Assembly (NCBI GenBank): GCA_016934555.1
Contig: JAFGSS010000104.1
Location: 1-36,535 of the forward strand
Direction of reading: 5' to 3'
Origin: Acidobacteriota bacterium
GTDB taxonomy: Bacteria > Acidobacteriota > UBA6911
Length of the DNA: 36,535 nt
Below the pieces are notes generated by a model, which saw only the letters and a program-made list of their open reading frames with translations, did no database searches and had not been told where the DNA came from. Position numbers and translations under genes: made by a program. Below, piece after piece: positions 16,188 to 24,554 of the stretch. Every line of letters begins with the position of its first letter. The first letter of the stretch is position 1.

Positions 16188-16754
16188 CTATGGTGTCCTT
16201 AATCGCTTGGTGACCTCTTGAGCCACGGTTTTGCCAGAGCGCATTTTGGTTTCACGAACCAACGTGACGGAATCCTCGTGAATGGTTTTCAAGTAGCCGT
16301 CGAAGAGCCGGTCGCCTTCCCGGAGAAAATAGGCGCGGGCGTCGGCCGCGCGAATGACGGCCGTCCTCCGGTCGTCGCGCAGCGAGATCCCTTCGAGCGC
16401 CGCCTGTGAGATGTACGTCCCGGAGATTCCCGGAGGCGGCACCCCCCGGGACACTTCCTCGTCCCCGGGCCTGGATCCGGTCTTCTTTCTTTCCGGGTGC
16501 CAGAAGGGGTCGCGCCGGTTGGCGGGTTGATACGGAATGCCGGCATAACGGATGGGGGATTCCGCCGACAGCTTCGCGGCCCCCTCCTGGTCGGGGACCG
16601 TGCGGGCGTCCCGGGCCAGGGCCGGCACCGCGAGCGGCACCGACAGGCACAGCCAGGGGAGCACGCGTCCCAGAAACGGCACGCATCCGTGCCGGCCGGC
16701 AGAGACCCGGCCCTTCCCGGGGAAGGGGGTCGTGGAACAATGGAGGCGTGTCAC
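16188..16754 (-). CDS. pilP: Type IV pilus assembly protein PilP
   Basis: A 188-residue inner-membrane-anchored protein that links the PilNO complex to PilQ. The N-terminal hydrophobic run (WLCLSVPLAVPALA) is followed by a proline-rich linker with a YQPANRRDPFWHPE segment, the family's RDPF motif, and a C-terminal beta domain (ISLRDDRRTAVIRAADARAY, REGDRLFDGYLKTI). It starts at GTG overlapping the pilO stop (GTGA), with AAGGAG 8 nt upstream, so translation is coupled. Confidence 0.9.
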   Translation of the reverse strand: MTRLHCSTTPFPGKGRVSAGRHGCVPFLGRVLPWLCLSVPLAVPALARDARTVPDQEGAAKLSAESPIRYAGIPYQPANRRDPFWHPERKKTGSRPGDEEVSRGVPPPGISGTYISQAALEGISLRDDRRTAVIRAADARAYFLREGDRLFDGYLKTIHEDSVTLVRETKMRSGKTVAQEVTKRLRTP

Positions 16755-17371
16755 CGCTTTTTCTCCTTCTTGGTCGGGTTGTCGTTCGACGGATCCAGGG
16801 GCACATCCCGGAAGACATAGGTGGTCGCGGTGCAGCCCGCGACCAGGGTGCGGCTGGGATCGGTCTGTTCCTTGGCGTTCTGGAGCGAGAGCGTGTCCAC
16901 GTCGATGATGCGCGTGGCCTGGCTCACCTTTTCGAAGAAGAGTCCCAGGCCGTGGTAATTCCCTTCCACGACCATGTCGATCGGCCAGTCCGAATAGAAA
17001 TCACGCGGCAACATCGCCCGCGGCTGAAATTTGTTGATCTTGAGGTTGCTCGCCGCCGCCATCTGCTGTATGCCGCGCAACAGGCCCGGCGTCTCCTTTT
17101 CCGAAGGGAGGATGCTCTGCAGCACCGCGAGCCGCTGCTCGAGCTCGGCCAGCTCCTTTTTGAACTGCTCGAGCTGGGTCTCGATGGCCGTACCCTGCTG
17201 CACGGACTTTTCCAGTTCCTGGATCTCCGCCCGGATCTGGTCGTGCTTCTGGATCCTGTCTTTCAGGTAGTACATGTAAAACGCGAATGAAAGACAGAGG
17301 ACGAGGACCGCAAACACCCCGATCTGGGTTGCGCGCGACAGGTTTTCAAAACGAAAATTGCTGATGGCCAT
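16751..17371 (-). CDS. pilO: Type IV pilus assembly protein PilO
   Basis: A 206-residue bitopic protein: a short cytoplasmic start, one membrane helix (about residues 17-36), a coiled coil (about 40-90, rich in E, Q, K and L), then a ferredoxin-like domain (KFQPRAMLPRDFYSDWPIDM, GNYHGLGLFFEKVSQATRI). It dimerises with PilN and transmits motor forces. It overlaps pilP by 4 nt and begins 4 nt after pilN. Confidence 0.93.
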   Translation of the reverse strand: MAISNFRFENLSRATQIGVFAVLVLCLSFAFYMYYLKDRIQKHDQIRAEIQELEKSVQQGTAIETQLEQFKKELAELEQRLAVLQSILPSEKETPGLLRGIQQMAAASNLKINKFQPRAMLPRDFYSDWPIDMVVEGNYHGLGLFFEKVSQATRIIDVDTLSLQNAKEQTDPSRTLVAGCTATTYVFRDVPLDPSNDNPTKKEKKR

Positions 17372-17375
17372 GCCT

Positions 17376-17939
17376 TCACTCCGCCTGGGGTTGCTTGACG
17401 CTGGTGCATATGAGCGAAAATTTGGAAGAGTCCTCCTGCCGCTCGATCAGCTCGAGGTCGACGCTGGCAAAAATTCCGCTCGCCTTGAGGTTGCTCATCA
17501 ATTGGGGGATGACGTTCGGGGCCGCGGTGCTCCCCACGACCTTGATGATGCCCGACTTCTGCGAAAGGGAGGTGAGCCAGAGGTCGCCGTCCCGCGGGAT
17601 GCTCTGGATCACGGTGTTGAGCAGGAGGACCGGGCCGCTCTGCTTGTCCTTCAGCGTCTCGATGACGTCGATCCGGCTCTGGCGCTGCTGCTTCAGCTTC
17701 TCGTATTTTTCGACCTCTTTTTTCAGCAGCTCGAGGCGCGCCACTTCCCGGCGGAGGTCCTCCCTCCGGACGGTGTCGACGGAGATCTGGTGGTTGACGG
17801 TGAAGGTCCACGCTCCCATGACGGCCGCCGCCGCCAGGAGGAGAACTGCGAAAATGAGCCCCGTGCGCGAGACCTTCGGCTTGACGAAGGTCTTGCGCGT
17901 CCGGGCTGTCTGATCCTTCAGCAGGTTTACTTTGATCAT
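17376..17939 (-). CDS. pilN: Type IV pilus assembly protein PilN
   Basis: A 187-residue bitopic protein beginning with the conserved MIKVNLLKD motif that docks into cytoplasmic PilM. One membrane helix (about residues 27-47), a coiled coil (about 55-90) and a periplasmic domain (GDLWLTSLSQKSG, GSTAAPNVIPQLMSNLKASG) follow. The ATG at 17939 is 7 nt after the pilM stop, with GGAGGAA overlapping that stop; longer upstream in-frame starts would lie inside pilM and were rejected. Confidence 0.95.
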   Translation of the reverse strand: MIKVNLLKDQTARTRKTFVKPKVSRTGLIFAVLLLAAAAVMGAWTFTVNHQISVDTVRREDLRREVARLELLKKEVEKYEKLKQQRQSRIDVIETLKDKQSGPVLLLNTVIQSIPRDGDLWLTSLSQKSGIIKVVGSTAAPNVIPQLMSNLKASGIFASVDLELIERQEDSSKFSLICTSVKQPQAE

Positions 17940-17946
17940 AGCCGCC

Positions 17947-19008
17947 CTATTCCTCCGCACTCCGGAGTGCCAAACCGATTGCGATCGCCAGATCCGGCGC
18001 CCGGTCCTCGATGAGCGAGGGGGAGAAGCGCTTGGGATCGAACGAGATCTTCCTGAAGCTGTTGAATTTTTCCGCGGGGAGGTCAAATTTGCGCTGGAGC
18101 GCGTCGATCAGCCCGGGCGTGTGTGCGGCCCCCCCGCTGACGATCATCCGGTCGATGCGGTCCACGGTGGTCGTCGATTTGAAGAAATCGTAGGTTTTCT
18201 GGATTTCCATGCAGAGGATTTCGGTCACGGAATCGATCACGTGAGACGCCTCCTGGGGGGTGATGTTTTCCACCTTCTCCCCGTGCTTCAGCGCCCGGGC
18301 CTGGCTGTAGGTGAGGTTGAACTCCTTTTGGAGGAATTCCGTGTACTGGTGTCCCCCGACGCCGACGTCGCGCGTAAAGAGGAAGTCGGTCCCGGAGACG
18401 ATGACGATCGTCATCGTGCTGGCGCCGATGTCGAGCAGGGCCACGGTGCTCCCGTTTCGGGGCTCGTAGTTGACCTCGTAGGCGTTCTGAAGGGCGAACG
18501 CGTCCACGTCGACGAGGGAGGGGGTCTTCCCCGCCATGTTGAGGACGCTGGTGTAGTCGGTGATCTTGTCCTTTTTCACGGCCACCAGGAGGATGTCCAG
18601 GTTCCCGGTCCCGATGTTTTCGCCGAGGACCTGGTAATCCATGTTCACGTCGGCGATGTCGAAGGGGATGTACTGTTCCGCCTCCCACCGGATCGATTCG
18701 GCCAGATCCTCCTCCCCCTGCACCGGCAGCGAGATCTTCTTGACGATGACGGAATGGCCCGAGATGGAAGTGGCGATCCGTTCGTTCTTGATCCCCTGCT
18801 GGGCGAAAATCCGGTTGATGGCGTCCGATACCGGTATCTTGGAGATGATGACCCCGTCCACGATGCAGTCCGGGGACAGTTCCTCGAAGCCGAGACTCTG
18901 CAGTTCGTAGGCGCCCTTGCGCGTCGGGCGCAACTCCGCCGCCTTCAGCGCGCTGCTGCCGATGTCGAGGCCGATGGGCTGCCGGTTGCGATTCAGGAGA
19001 CTTAGCAT
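17947..19008 (-). CDS. pilM: Type IV pilus assembly protein PilM
   Basis: A 353-residue actin-like ATPase-fold protein forming the cytoplasmic ring of the pilus alignment complex. Markers are the first phosphate loop IGLDIGSSALKAAEL, the second ALLDIGASTMTIVIV, and IVSGGAAHTPGLIDAL near the C-terminus. The ATG at 19008 gives the usual length; the frame is open further upstream, but the extra residues have no family similarity. It is the first gene of pilMNOPQ. No pilus motor or pilin genes are in this window. Confidence 0.95.
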   Translation of the reverse strand: MLSLLNRNRQPIGLDIGSSALKAAELRPTRKGAYELQSLGFEELSPDCIVDGVIISKIPVSDAINRIFAQQGIKNERIATSISGHSVIVKKISLPVQGEEDLAESIRWEAEQYIPFDIADVNMDYQVLGENIGTGNLDILLVAVKKDKITDYTSVLNMAGKTPSLVDVDAFALQNAYEVNYEPRNGSTVALLDIGASTMTIVIVSGTDFLFTRDVGVGGHQYTEFLQKEFNLTYSQARALKHGEKVENITPQEASHVIDSVTEILCMEIQKTYDFFKSTTTVDRIDRMIVSGGAAHTPGLIDALQRKFDLPAEKFNSFRKISFDPKRFSPSLIEDRAPDLAIAIGLALRSAEE

Positions 19009-19450
19009 AATATGTTCGCCGATTCCCCTTTCATTTCCCGGCCCCGTCGGTAACCCCGGGATCATCCGGGAACCGCGAAGCGTCGGAACAAATGAAAGCG
19101 TTTGACATTGTCGTTTCGTCCAGGTGCCGCAAAAATGGACCCGCCTCGGCAATTTCCCTACCGGTGCCGCAGGCTTCCTGCTATCCTTATCGTTCCGAGG
19201 CGCAAACCTGTTGCGTTTTTATTGAATTAAAATGGTGACCGGGATCACCAATACGGGGAATGTTTCCCGCCCCGGGTGGATATTTCAGGTCAAAGCGGCG
19301 CAATCGGGGCCTCTCCGCGGCGGGGTGATGGCGGGCGGCCCGGGGGGCGGAAGCCCGAAAAATGGCCGCCTGTTCCAAATATACTTGACACGCTGTCTGC
19401 TCTTGGATAGCCTAAAGGATTGTTCTGCTTGGTATTTACTGAGGGAGAAT
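19009..19450. other. Divergent intergenic region between pilM and rplM
   Basis: These 442 bases must hold promoters for both the pil operon and the ribosomal protein operon. I find a good plus-strand promoter (19385-19413) and an inverted repeat TGGTGA-N6-TCACCA (19233-19250) next to an AT-rich patch (19212-19231). On the minus strand only weak hexamers are seen. No RNA gene or conserved small frame is recognised. Confidence 0.5.
19385..19413 (+). promoter_or_regulatory. Sigma70-type promoter for rplM-rpsI
   Basis: TTGACA (19385-19390), a 17-bp spacer, then TAGCCT (19408-19413), which keeps the key T, A and final T of the -10 box. It lies 37 nt before the rplM start. Confidence 0.65.
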
Positions 19451-19882
19451 ATGATGAAGAGTTTTATTCCCGGCGAGAAGGATATTCGGAAGCGCTGGCA
19501 TGTCATTGACGCCGAAGGGCAGATTCTGGGAAGGATCGCCACCAGGGCGGCCACCCTCCTTACGGGCAAAAACAAGCCGATTTATACCCCTTTCCTGGAC
19601 ACCGGCGATCATGTCATTATAGTCAACGCCGAAAAGGTGAAACTGACGGGCAACAAGCTTGCGGACAAGAAATACCGCCACCACACCGGGTATCCCGGAG
19701 GGTTGCGGGAAGCCACTGCCGGCGAGCTTCTGGCCAAGGATCCAGGGAGGCTGCTGCGCGAAGCCGTGTTCGGCATGCTTCCCAAGACGAAACTGGGCCG
19801 GGCGATGAGGAAAAAACTGAAGGTGTATGCGGGACCTCAGCACCCGCACGAGGCCCAGCAGCCCACGCCGCTGGCCTTGTAG
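19451..19882 (+). CDS. rplM: 50S ribosomal protein L13
   Basis: A 143-residue protein of normal L13 length. Signature segments are WHVIDAEGQILGRIATRAATLL, split here as WHVIDAEGQ and GRIATRAA, then FLDTGDHVIIVNAEKVKLTG, and RAMRKKLKVYAGPQHPHEAQ with a C-terminal PTPL. It binds 23S rRNA early in large-subunit assembly. GAGGGAG lies just upstream; the second ATG at 19454 is equally possible. The next gene is rpsI, the near-universal partner. Confidence 0.97.
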   Translation: MMKSFIPGEKDIRKRWHVIDAEGQILGRIATRAATLLTGKNKPIYTPFLDTGDHVIIVNAEKVKLTGNKLADKKYRHHTGYPGGLREATAGELLAKDPGRLLREAVFGMLPKTKLGRAMRKKLKVYAGPQHPHEAQQPTPLAL

Positions 19883-19932
19883 TCACTTAATAAATGGAAT
19901 GCGCTGCATTCTGCGTCGAGCCGAGGAATGGA

Positions 19933-20325
19933 ATGGCGACAGTCGAGTATTACGGAACAGGAAAGAGGAAAAGCTCCACCGCGCGCGTGCGCCTTTTGCC
20001 CGGCGCCGGCCAGGTGATCGTCAACAAGCGTGATCTGAGCGAATACTTCAAGAACGAGACCCAGCGTACGGTGATCCGTTACCCGTTGGCGGTTACGGAA
20101 AACGTGGGCAGGTTTGACATCCGGGCCATCGTGAGCGGTGGGGGCACTTCCGGCCAGGCGGGCGCCATCCGGCTCGGCATTGCCAAGGCCCTCCTGCAGT
20201 TCAACGCCGAACTGCGCTCCCGGCTCAAGAAGGCGGGCCTGCTGACCCGGGACTCCCGTGTCAAGGAACGAAAGAAATACGGTCAGAAGGGGGCTCGCAA
20301 GAGATTCCAATTCTCGAAACGATAG
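19933..20325 (+). CDS. rpsI: 30S ribosomal protein S9
   Basis: A 130-residue protein with [16 protein letters not shown] at the start, the [19 protein letters not shown] core and the basic C-terminal tail ending QFSKR, which reaches the P-site tRNA. ATG at 19933 follows GAGGAA at 5 nt; 13 in-frame codons upstream from 19894 are unlike S9. It lies 50 nt after rplM and 16 nt before rpsB. Confidence 0.97.
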   Translation: MATVEYYGTGKRKSSTARVRLLPGAGQVIVNKRDLSEYFKNETQRTVIRYPLAVTENVGRFDIRAIVSGGGTSGQAGAIRLGIAKALLQFNAELRSRLKKAGLLTRDSRVKERKKYGQKGARKRFQFSKR

Positions 20326-20341
20326 CCTGAGGAGGTTCTAC

Positions 20342-21430
20342 TTGGTTTCGGTAACCATGAAACAACTGCTGGAAGCCGGGGTTCACTTCGGCCACCAGAC
20401 CAAACGCTGGAATCCGAAGATGAAGGAATATATCTTCGGGCAACGGAACGGCATCTACATCATCGATCTGCAGAAGAGCCTCAAGCTGTTCAAGCAGGCC
20501 ATTCAGTTCGTGTACGAGCTGGGAGCCCAGGGGAAGACTGTTCTGTTCCTCGGCACCAAGCGGCAGGCCCAGGAAGTGATCCAGGAAGCGGCCGGTCGAA
20601 CGGAGCTGTACTACGTCAACCAGCGATGGCTGGGGGGGCTGCTGACCAACTTCGTGACGATCCAGAAGAGCATCAAGCGCTTCCGCGAACTGGAGACGAT
20701 GCGGAGCACTGGCCAGTACGACCTCTTTTCCAAAAAGGAAGTGGCCCGGTACGAGCGCGAGCGCAAGAAGCTGGAAAAGAACCTTTCCGGCATCAAGGAC
20801 ATGGGCGCCCTGCCCGACGCGCTTTTCGTCATCGACACCAACATGGAATCGATCGCCATCAAGGAAGCGGCCAAGCTGGGGATTCCCATCATCGGCGTCG
20901 CCGACACCAATTGCGACCCCGATTCCATCGATTACATCATCCCCGGCAACGACGACGCCCTGCGGGCGATCCGCCTGATCACGGAGACGGTGGCCGAGGC
21001 CTACCTCGACGGCAAGGCGGTTTTCGATGCCCGGCAGAAGGAAATGGCCGAGCAGGCGGAAAAGGCGCGTCAGCAGCAGGCCCAGCAGGCCGCGGCGGCG
21101 CGCGAGGCTGCGGCGGCAAGGGCTGCGGCGCGGGCGGCCGAAGGGGGAGAAGCTGCGGGCGCGGGGGCGTCGGCGGGGGCTGAAGGGGCGGAATCCCCTG
21201 CCAGGCCCAGAACCACGGTACGCAAGACCCTCCAGCGCAAGCCCAGGGCGAAGAAGGCGGAAACCGGGGCAGACCCCGGGGCGGCGGCTGCGGAGGCCCC
21301 CTCCTCCGATGCCGGAATCGAAGCCGCTCCGGCTGAAGTCCAGGCTGCTCCATCTGAAGTCCAGGCCGCTCCGGCCGCGGCGGAAGAGCCTGTCGCTCCG
21401 GCCGAGCCTGAAGGCGGGCGTCCGGAATAA
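20342..21430 (+). CDS. rpsB: 30S ribosomal protein S2 with long Ala-rich C-terminal extension
   Basis: A 362-residue protein. Residues 1-about 235 are ordinary S2 ([81 protein letters not shown]). S2 usually ends near 240-260; here about 115 more residues follow, first a helical A/Q/E-rich stretch, then an A/P/E-rich stretch with a basic [14 protein letters not shown] island and repeats of EVQAAP. The TTG start is set by GAGGAGG 6 nt upstream and gives the normal N-terminus; the nearest in-frame ATG (20357) would remove five conserved residues. Confidence 0.95.
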   Translation: MVSVTMKQLLEAGVHFGHQTKRWNPKMKEYIFGQRNGIYIIDLQKSLKLFKQAIQFVYELGAQGKTVLFLGTKRQAQEVIQEAAGRTELYYVNQRWLGGLLTNFVTIQKSIKRFRELETMRSTGQYDLFSKKEVARYERERKKLEKNLSGIKDMGALPDALFVIDTNMESIAIKEAAKLGIPIIGVADTNCDPDSIDYIIPGNDDALRAIRLITETVAEAYLDGKAVFDARQKEMAEQAEKARQQQAQQAAAAREAAAARAAARAAEGGEAAGAGASAGAEGAESPARPRTTVRKTLQRKPRAKKAETGADPGAAAAEAPSSDAGIEAAPAEVQAAPSEVQAAPAAAEEPVAPAEPEGGRPE

Positions 21431-21639
21431 CCGGCGTTTGAATGCGGGCTTCCCGGCCTTCGGGAAGCCCGATCTCCGGTCCCCGCGAAGGAACAGCCGG
21501 GGACGCGGCCTGTTTCCATTCAATCCTCGTCTCCGTTCTGGGAAGCCCGGGACAGAAGCATCAGCGCCGGGGGGCGGCTGGCGTCATCGCATCTCCATCG
21601 ACCATACAATGCCGGAACAGGAATTTTAGGAGGAATCTC

Positions 21640-22230
21640 ATGGCTATTTCCGCGGATCAGGTGAAGGAACTCAGGGAAAAAACGGGTGTCGGGTTCATGG
21701 AGTGCAAGAATGCGCTGCAGGATGCGAACGGCGACATCGAGGAGGCGGTCACCATCCTGCGCAAGCGGGGGCTGGCCTCCCTGGCCAAAAAGTCGGGGCG
21801 TGAGACCAAGGAAGGCCTGATAGGTTCCTATGTCCATAACGGCAAGATCGGCGTCATGGTCGAGGTGAACTGCGAGACCGATTTCGTCGCGCGCAATCCC
21901 GATTTCCAGTCCCTGGTGAGGGATATCGCCATGCACATCGCCGCCAGCGACCCGCGCTTCGTCTCCAAGGAAGAGGTGACCGAGGACGTGCTGGCCAAGG
22001 AACGGGAGATCTACCGGGAACAGGCCAAGGCCACCGGCAAGCCCGATAACGTGCTGGATAAGATCGTAGAGGGGCGGATCGGCAAGTACTACGCCGAGGC
22101 CTGCCTGCTGGAGCAGCCGTTCGTGAAAGAGCCGTCCGTGAGCGTGCGGGACCATGTCGCCGCCCATATTCAGAAGATCGGCGAGAATATCCAGGTGCGG
22201 CGCTTCGTGCGTTACAAACTCGGAGAATAG
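21640..22230 (+). CDS. tsf: Elongation factor Ts, short form
   Basis: A 196-residue guanine-nucleotide exchange factor for EF-Tu. The N-terminal module VKELREKTGVGFMECKNAL and the core NGKIGVMVEVNCETDFVARN are intact, as is LLEQPFVKEPSVSV. At 196 residues it is the short class with one core subdomain, shorter than the E. coli protein (about 283). An AGGAGGA box precedes the ATG. It follows rpsB after 209 bp, in the conserved rpsB-tsf-pyrH-frr order. Confidence 0.96.
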   Translation: MAISADQVKELREKTGVGFMECKNALQDANGDIEEAVTILRKRGLASLAKKSGRETKEGLIGSYVHNGKIGVMVEVNCETDFVARNPDFQSLVRDIAMHIAASDPRFVSKEEVTEDVLAKEREIYREQAKATGKPDNVLDKIVEGRIGKYYAEACLLEQPFVKEPSVSVRDHVAAHIQKIGENIQVRRFVRYKLGE

Positions 22231-22252
22231 CCGGGTTGTTTTCCCAGGGCCG

Positions 22253-22276
22253 TCGGGGTGTGGCGAAACACCCCGA
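22253..22276 (+). terminator. Perfect 9-bp hairpin between tsf and pyrH
   Basis: TCGGGGTGT (22253-22261), a 6-nt loop and ACACCCCGA (22268-22276). No T-run follows, so it may be Rho-assisted or a 3'-end stabiliser. It lies 23 nt after the tsf stop. Confidence 0.5.
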
Positions 22277-22497
22277 TGCCCGATGTCACGCGGGGCCGGC
22301 CGGGCCCCGGGCGCACGGCGGCGGCAGCGCCGTCCGGCGGATGGCGATTTGGCCAAAATAGCCTCCTTCTCCAGTCCCAATTAGCGTAAAATCACTCTGC
22401 GCGCCGCCGGCGGCCGGAAGATTCCGGCCGTCCCCCGCCATGTGCCGGGTCGGGGCCGCATCCAGACGACAACAGGCATCATCGGGCGGGAGGGCCA

Positions 22498-23232
22498 ATG
22501 GGAGCGACGGTTCCGGGAGACAGACCAAAATTCAATCGGGTTCTGCTCAAACTCAGCGGGGAAGCGCTCATGGGATCCCAGGGCTTCGGGGTCGACCCCG
22601 CCATGGCTTCCAGGATCGCGGAGGAGATCGCGGAGCTGCACGCCATCGGCGTCGAGGTTGCCGCAACCGTGGGAGGGGGGAACATCGTCCGGGGGATCTC
22701 GGTCAGCGCGGCGGGCATGGACCGGGTCAGCGGCGATTACATGGGCATGCTGGCGACCGTCATCAACGCGCTGGCCTTGCAGAACGCGCTCGAAAAGCTG
22801 CAGGTATTCACCCGGGTGCAGTCCGCCATCGAGATGAAAGAGGTCGCCGAGCCCTTCATCCGCAGGCGCGCCATACGCCATCTGGAAAAGGGGCGGGTGG
22901 TCATTTTCGCGGCCGGGACCGGCCTCCCCTACTTCTCCACCGATACCGCGGCCGCCCTGCGCGCCATGGAGATCGGCGCGGAAGTGATCCTCAAGGCGAC
23001 CAAGGTCGACGGCATTTACGATTCGGATCCCATGAAAAACCCCTCCGCCGTGCTCCTGCGGTCCCTGACCTACCGGGAAGTCCTGGAAAAGGACCTGAGG
23101 GTGATGGATACGACGGCGGTGACCCTCTGCATGGAGAACAAGCTGCCGATCGCGGTGTTCAATCTTCTCCGCCGCGGGAACATCCTGGACGTGGTGATGG
23201 GGAAGAGCGTCGGTTCCCTGATTCGGGTTTAG
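22498..23232 (+). CDS. pyrH: Uridylate kinase
   Basis: A 244-residue enzyme phosphorylating UMP to UDP. Motifs are [64 protein letters not shown] and [12 protein letters not shown], all typical of the amino-acid-kinase-fold bacterial UMP kinase. GGGAGGG lies 4 nt before the ATG. It is followed by frr, the standard neighbour. Confidence 0.97.
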   Translation: MGATVPGDRPKFNRVLLKLSGEALMGSQGFGVDPAMASRIAEEIAELHAIGVEVAATVGGGNIVRGISVSAAGMDRVSGDYMGMLATVINALALQNALEKLQVFTRVQSAIEMKEVAEPFIRRRAIRHLEKGRVVIFAAGTGLPYFSTDTAAALRAMEIGAEVILKATKVDGIYDSDPMKNPSAVLLRSLTYREVLEKDLRVMDTTAVTLCMENKLPIAVFNLLRRGNILDVVMGKSVGSLIRV

Positions 23233-23280
23233 GCGCCCAAACCGGCATGTCGATGCCCAGCATAAGGAGAGAACAACGGT

Positions 23281-23838
23281 ATGGTTCGACAGATACTTGA
23301 TGCTGCCAAGAAAGGCATGGAAAAGTGCATTGAAGACCTCGAGCGGAATCTCGCCACGATTCGGACGGGGAGGGCTTCCGTCGGCATTCTCGACGGGATT
23401 CAGGCCAACTACTACGGCACCCCGACGCCGCTCTCCCAGATGGCTTCGCTCTCCACCCCGGATCCGAGCCTGATCGTGATCCAGCCCTGGGACACCTCGA
23501 CGATCGCCGCCATCGAGAAGGCGATCCTGACCTCCGACCTGGGGCTGAATCCCACCAACGACGGGAAGGTGGTCCGGCTGCCGATCCCGCCGCTTACCCA
23601 GGAGAGGCGCAAGCAGCTGGCGAAGAACGTCGGGCAGATCGGCGAGCAGCACCGCGTCGCGGTGCGCCTGGTGCGGCAGCAGGCGAACGACCAGGTCAAG
23701 AGCCATCTCAAGGAAAAGAAGATATCGGAAGACGAGGAGAAGGACGCCCTGAAAAAGGTGCAGGAACTGACCAACCAGTACATCGAGAAAGTCGGGGAAC
23801 TGCAGAAGAGGAAGGAATCCGAAATACTCGAAATCTGA
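23281..23838 (+). CDS. frr: Ribosome recycling factor
   Basis: A 185-residue protein with the family's length and features: MEKCIEDLERNLATIRTGRA, YYGTPTPLSQMASLSTPD, LIVIQPWDTSTIAAIEKAI, and the helical LTQERRKQLAKNVGQIGE. With EF-G it splits post-termination ribosomes. AAGGAGAG lies 9 nt before the ATG. Downstream is efp, another translation factor. Confidence 0.97.
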   Translation: MVRQILDAAKKGMEKCIEDLERNLATIRTGRASVGILDGIQANYYGTPTPLSQMASLSTPDPSLIVIQPWDTSTIAAIEKAILTSDLGLNPTNDGKVVRLPIPPLTQERRKQLAKNVGQIGEQHRVAVRLVRQQANDQVKSHLKEKKISEDEEKDALKKVQELTNQYIEKVGELQKRKESEILEI

Positions 23839-23963
23839 TGCGGGACCATGCGTCCGGCACCCTCCCGCGGGCGGAGCGCGGGGCGGATCCGCAGGCGCGA
23901 CCCTCCGGCTTGTGCGGGGGCCCGGGTTTCAGTAACATGACGCATTCACAACGGGGTTAGCGA

Positions 23964-24527
23964 ATGATTTCTGCGACACAGATCAAGCGGGGCATGGCCA
24001 TCAAACTGAACGGGGAACTCTACCGGGTCTTCTCCTTCCAGCACATCACGCCCGGGAACTGGCGCGGCATGGTGCAGACGAAGTTGAAATCGCTCAAATC
24101 GGGATCCATCATCGAGCACCGCTTCCGGTCCGAGGACCGTGTGGAGCAGGCCTACCTGGAAACCCACGAGGTGGAGTTCCTCTACTCGGACGGGTCGGAC
24201 TATTATTTCATGAACACCGAGTCCTTTGAGCAGTTCCACCTTTCGGCGGACTGGCTCGAGGACGCCATCCCCTACATGACCCCGAACATCAAGCTCAAGA
24301 TCGAATACTGCGAGGGGAAGCCGATCGGGGTGGAACTCCCCGCGAGCGTCGAGCTCCGGGTGACGTCGACGGAACCGGGGCTGCGCGGGGCGACGGTGAG
24401 CAACGTCAACAAGCCGGCCACGCTGGAGACGGGGCTCGTGATCCAGGTGCCCCCTTTCGTCAACGAAGGGGAGTTGATCCGCGTGGATACGAGCGAAGGG
24501 AAATACCAGGAACGGGTCAAATCGTAA
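23964..24527 (+). CDS. efp: Elongation factor P with Asn at the tip position
   Basis: A 187-residue, three-domain EF-P: KOW-like N-domain (residues 1-65), OB domain II (about 66-128) and C-terminal OB domain (about 130-187, ending EGKYQERVKS). EF-P rescues ribosomes stalled at polyproline. The loop that reaches the peptidyl-transferase centre reads TPGNWRGM; aligned without gaps to PGKG in E. coli EF-P, the modified Lys34 is Asn32. So neither the Lys (EpmAB or aminopentanol) nor the Arg (EarP) modification fits the tip directly, although Arg34 is two residues on. No modification gene is nearby. Confidence 0.94.
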   Translation: MISATQIKRGMAIKLNGELYRVFSFQHITPGNWRGMVQTKLKSLKSGSIIEHRFRSEDRVEQAYLETHEVEFLYSDGSDYYFMNTESFEQFHLSADWLEDAIPYMTPNIKLKIEYCEGKPIGVELPASVELRVTSTEPGLRGATVSNVNKPATLETGLVIQVPPFVNEGELIRVDTSEGKYQERVKS

Positions 24528-24554
24528 CCGCGGTTTTTGTGGTGGAGCCGATCG

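Noticed and set aside
13520-16213. Long open plus-strand frame opposite pilQ and thiE
   Set aside because: It is antisense to clear genes, has Gly/Arg/Asp-rich composition typical of high-GC shadow frames and no recognisable motif.
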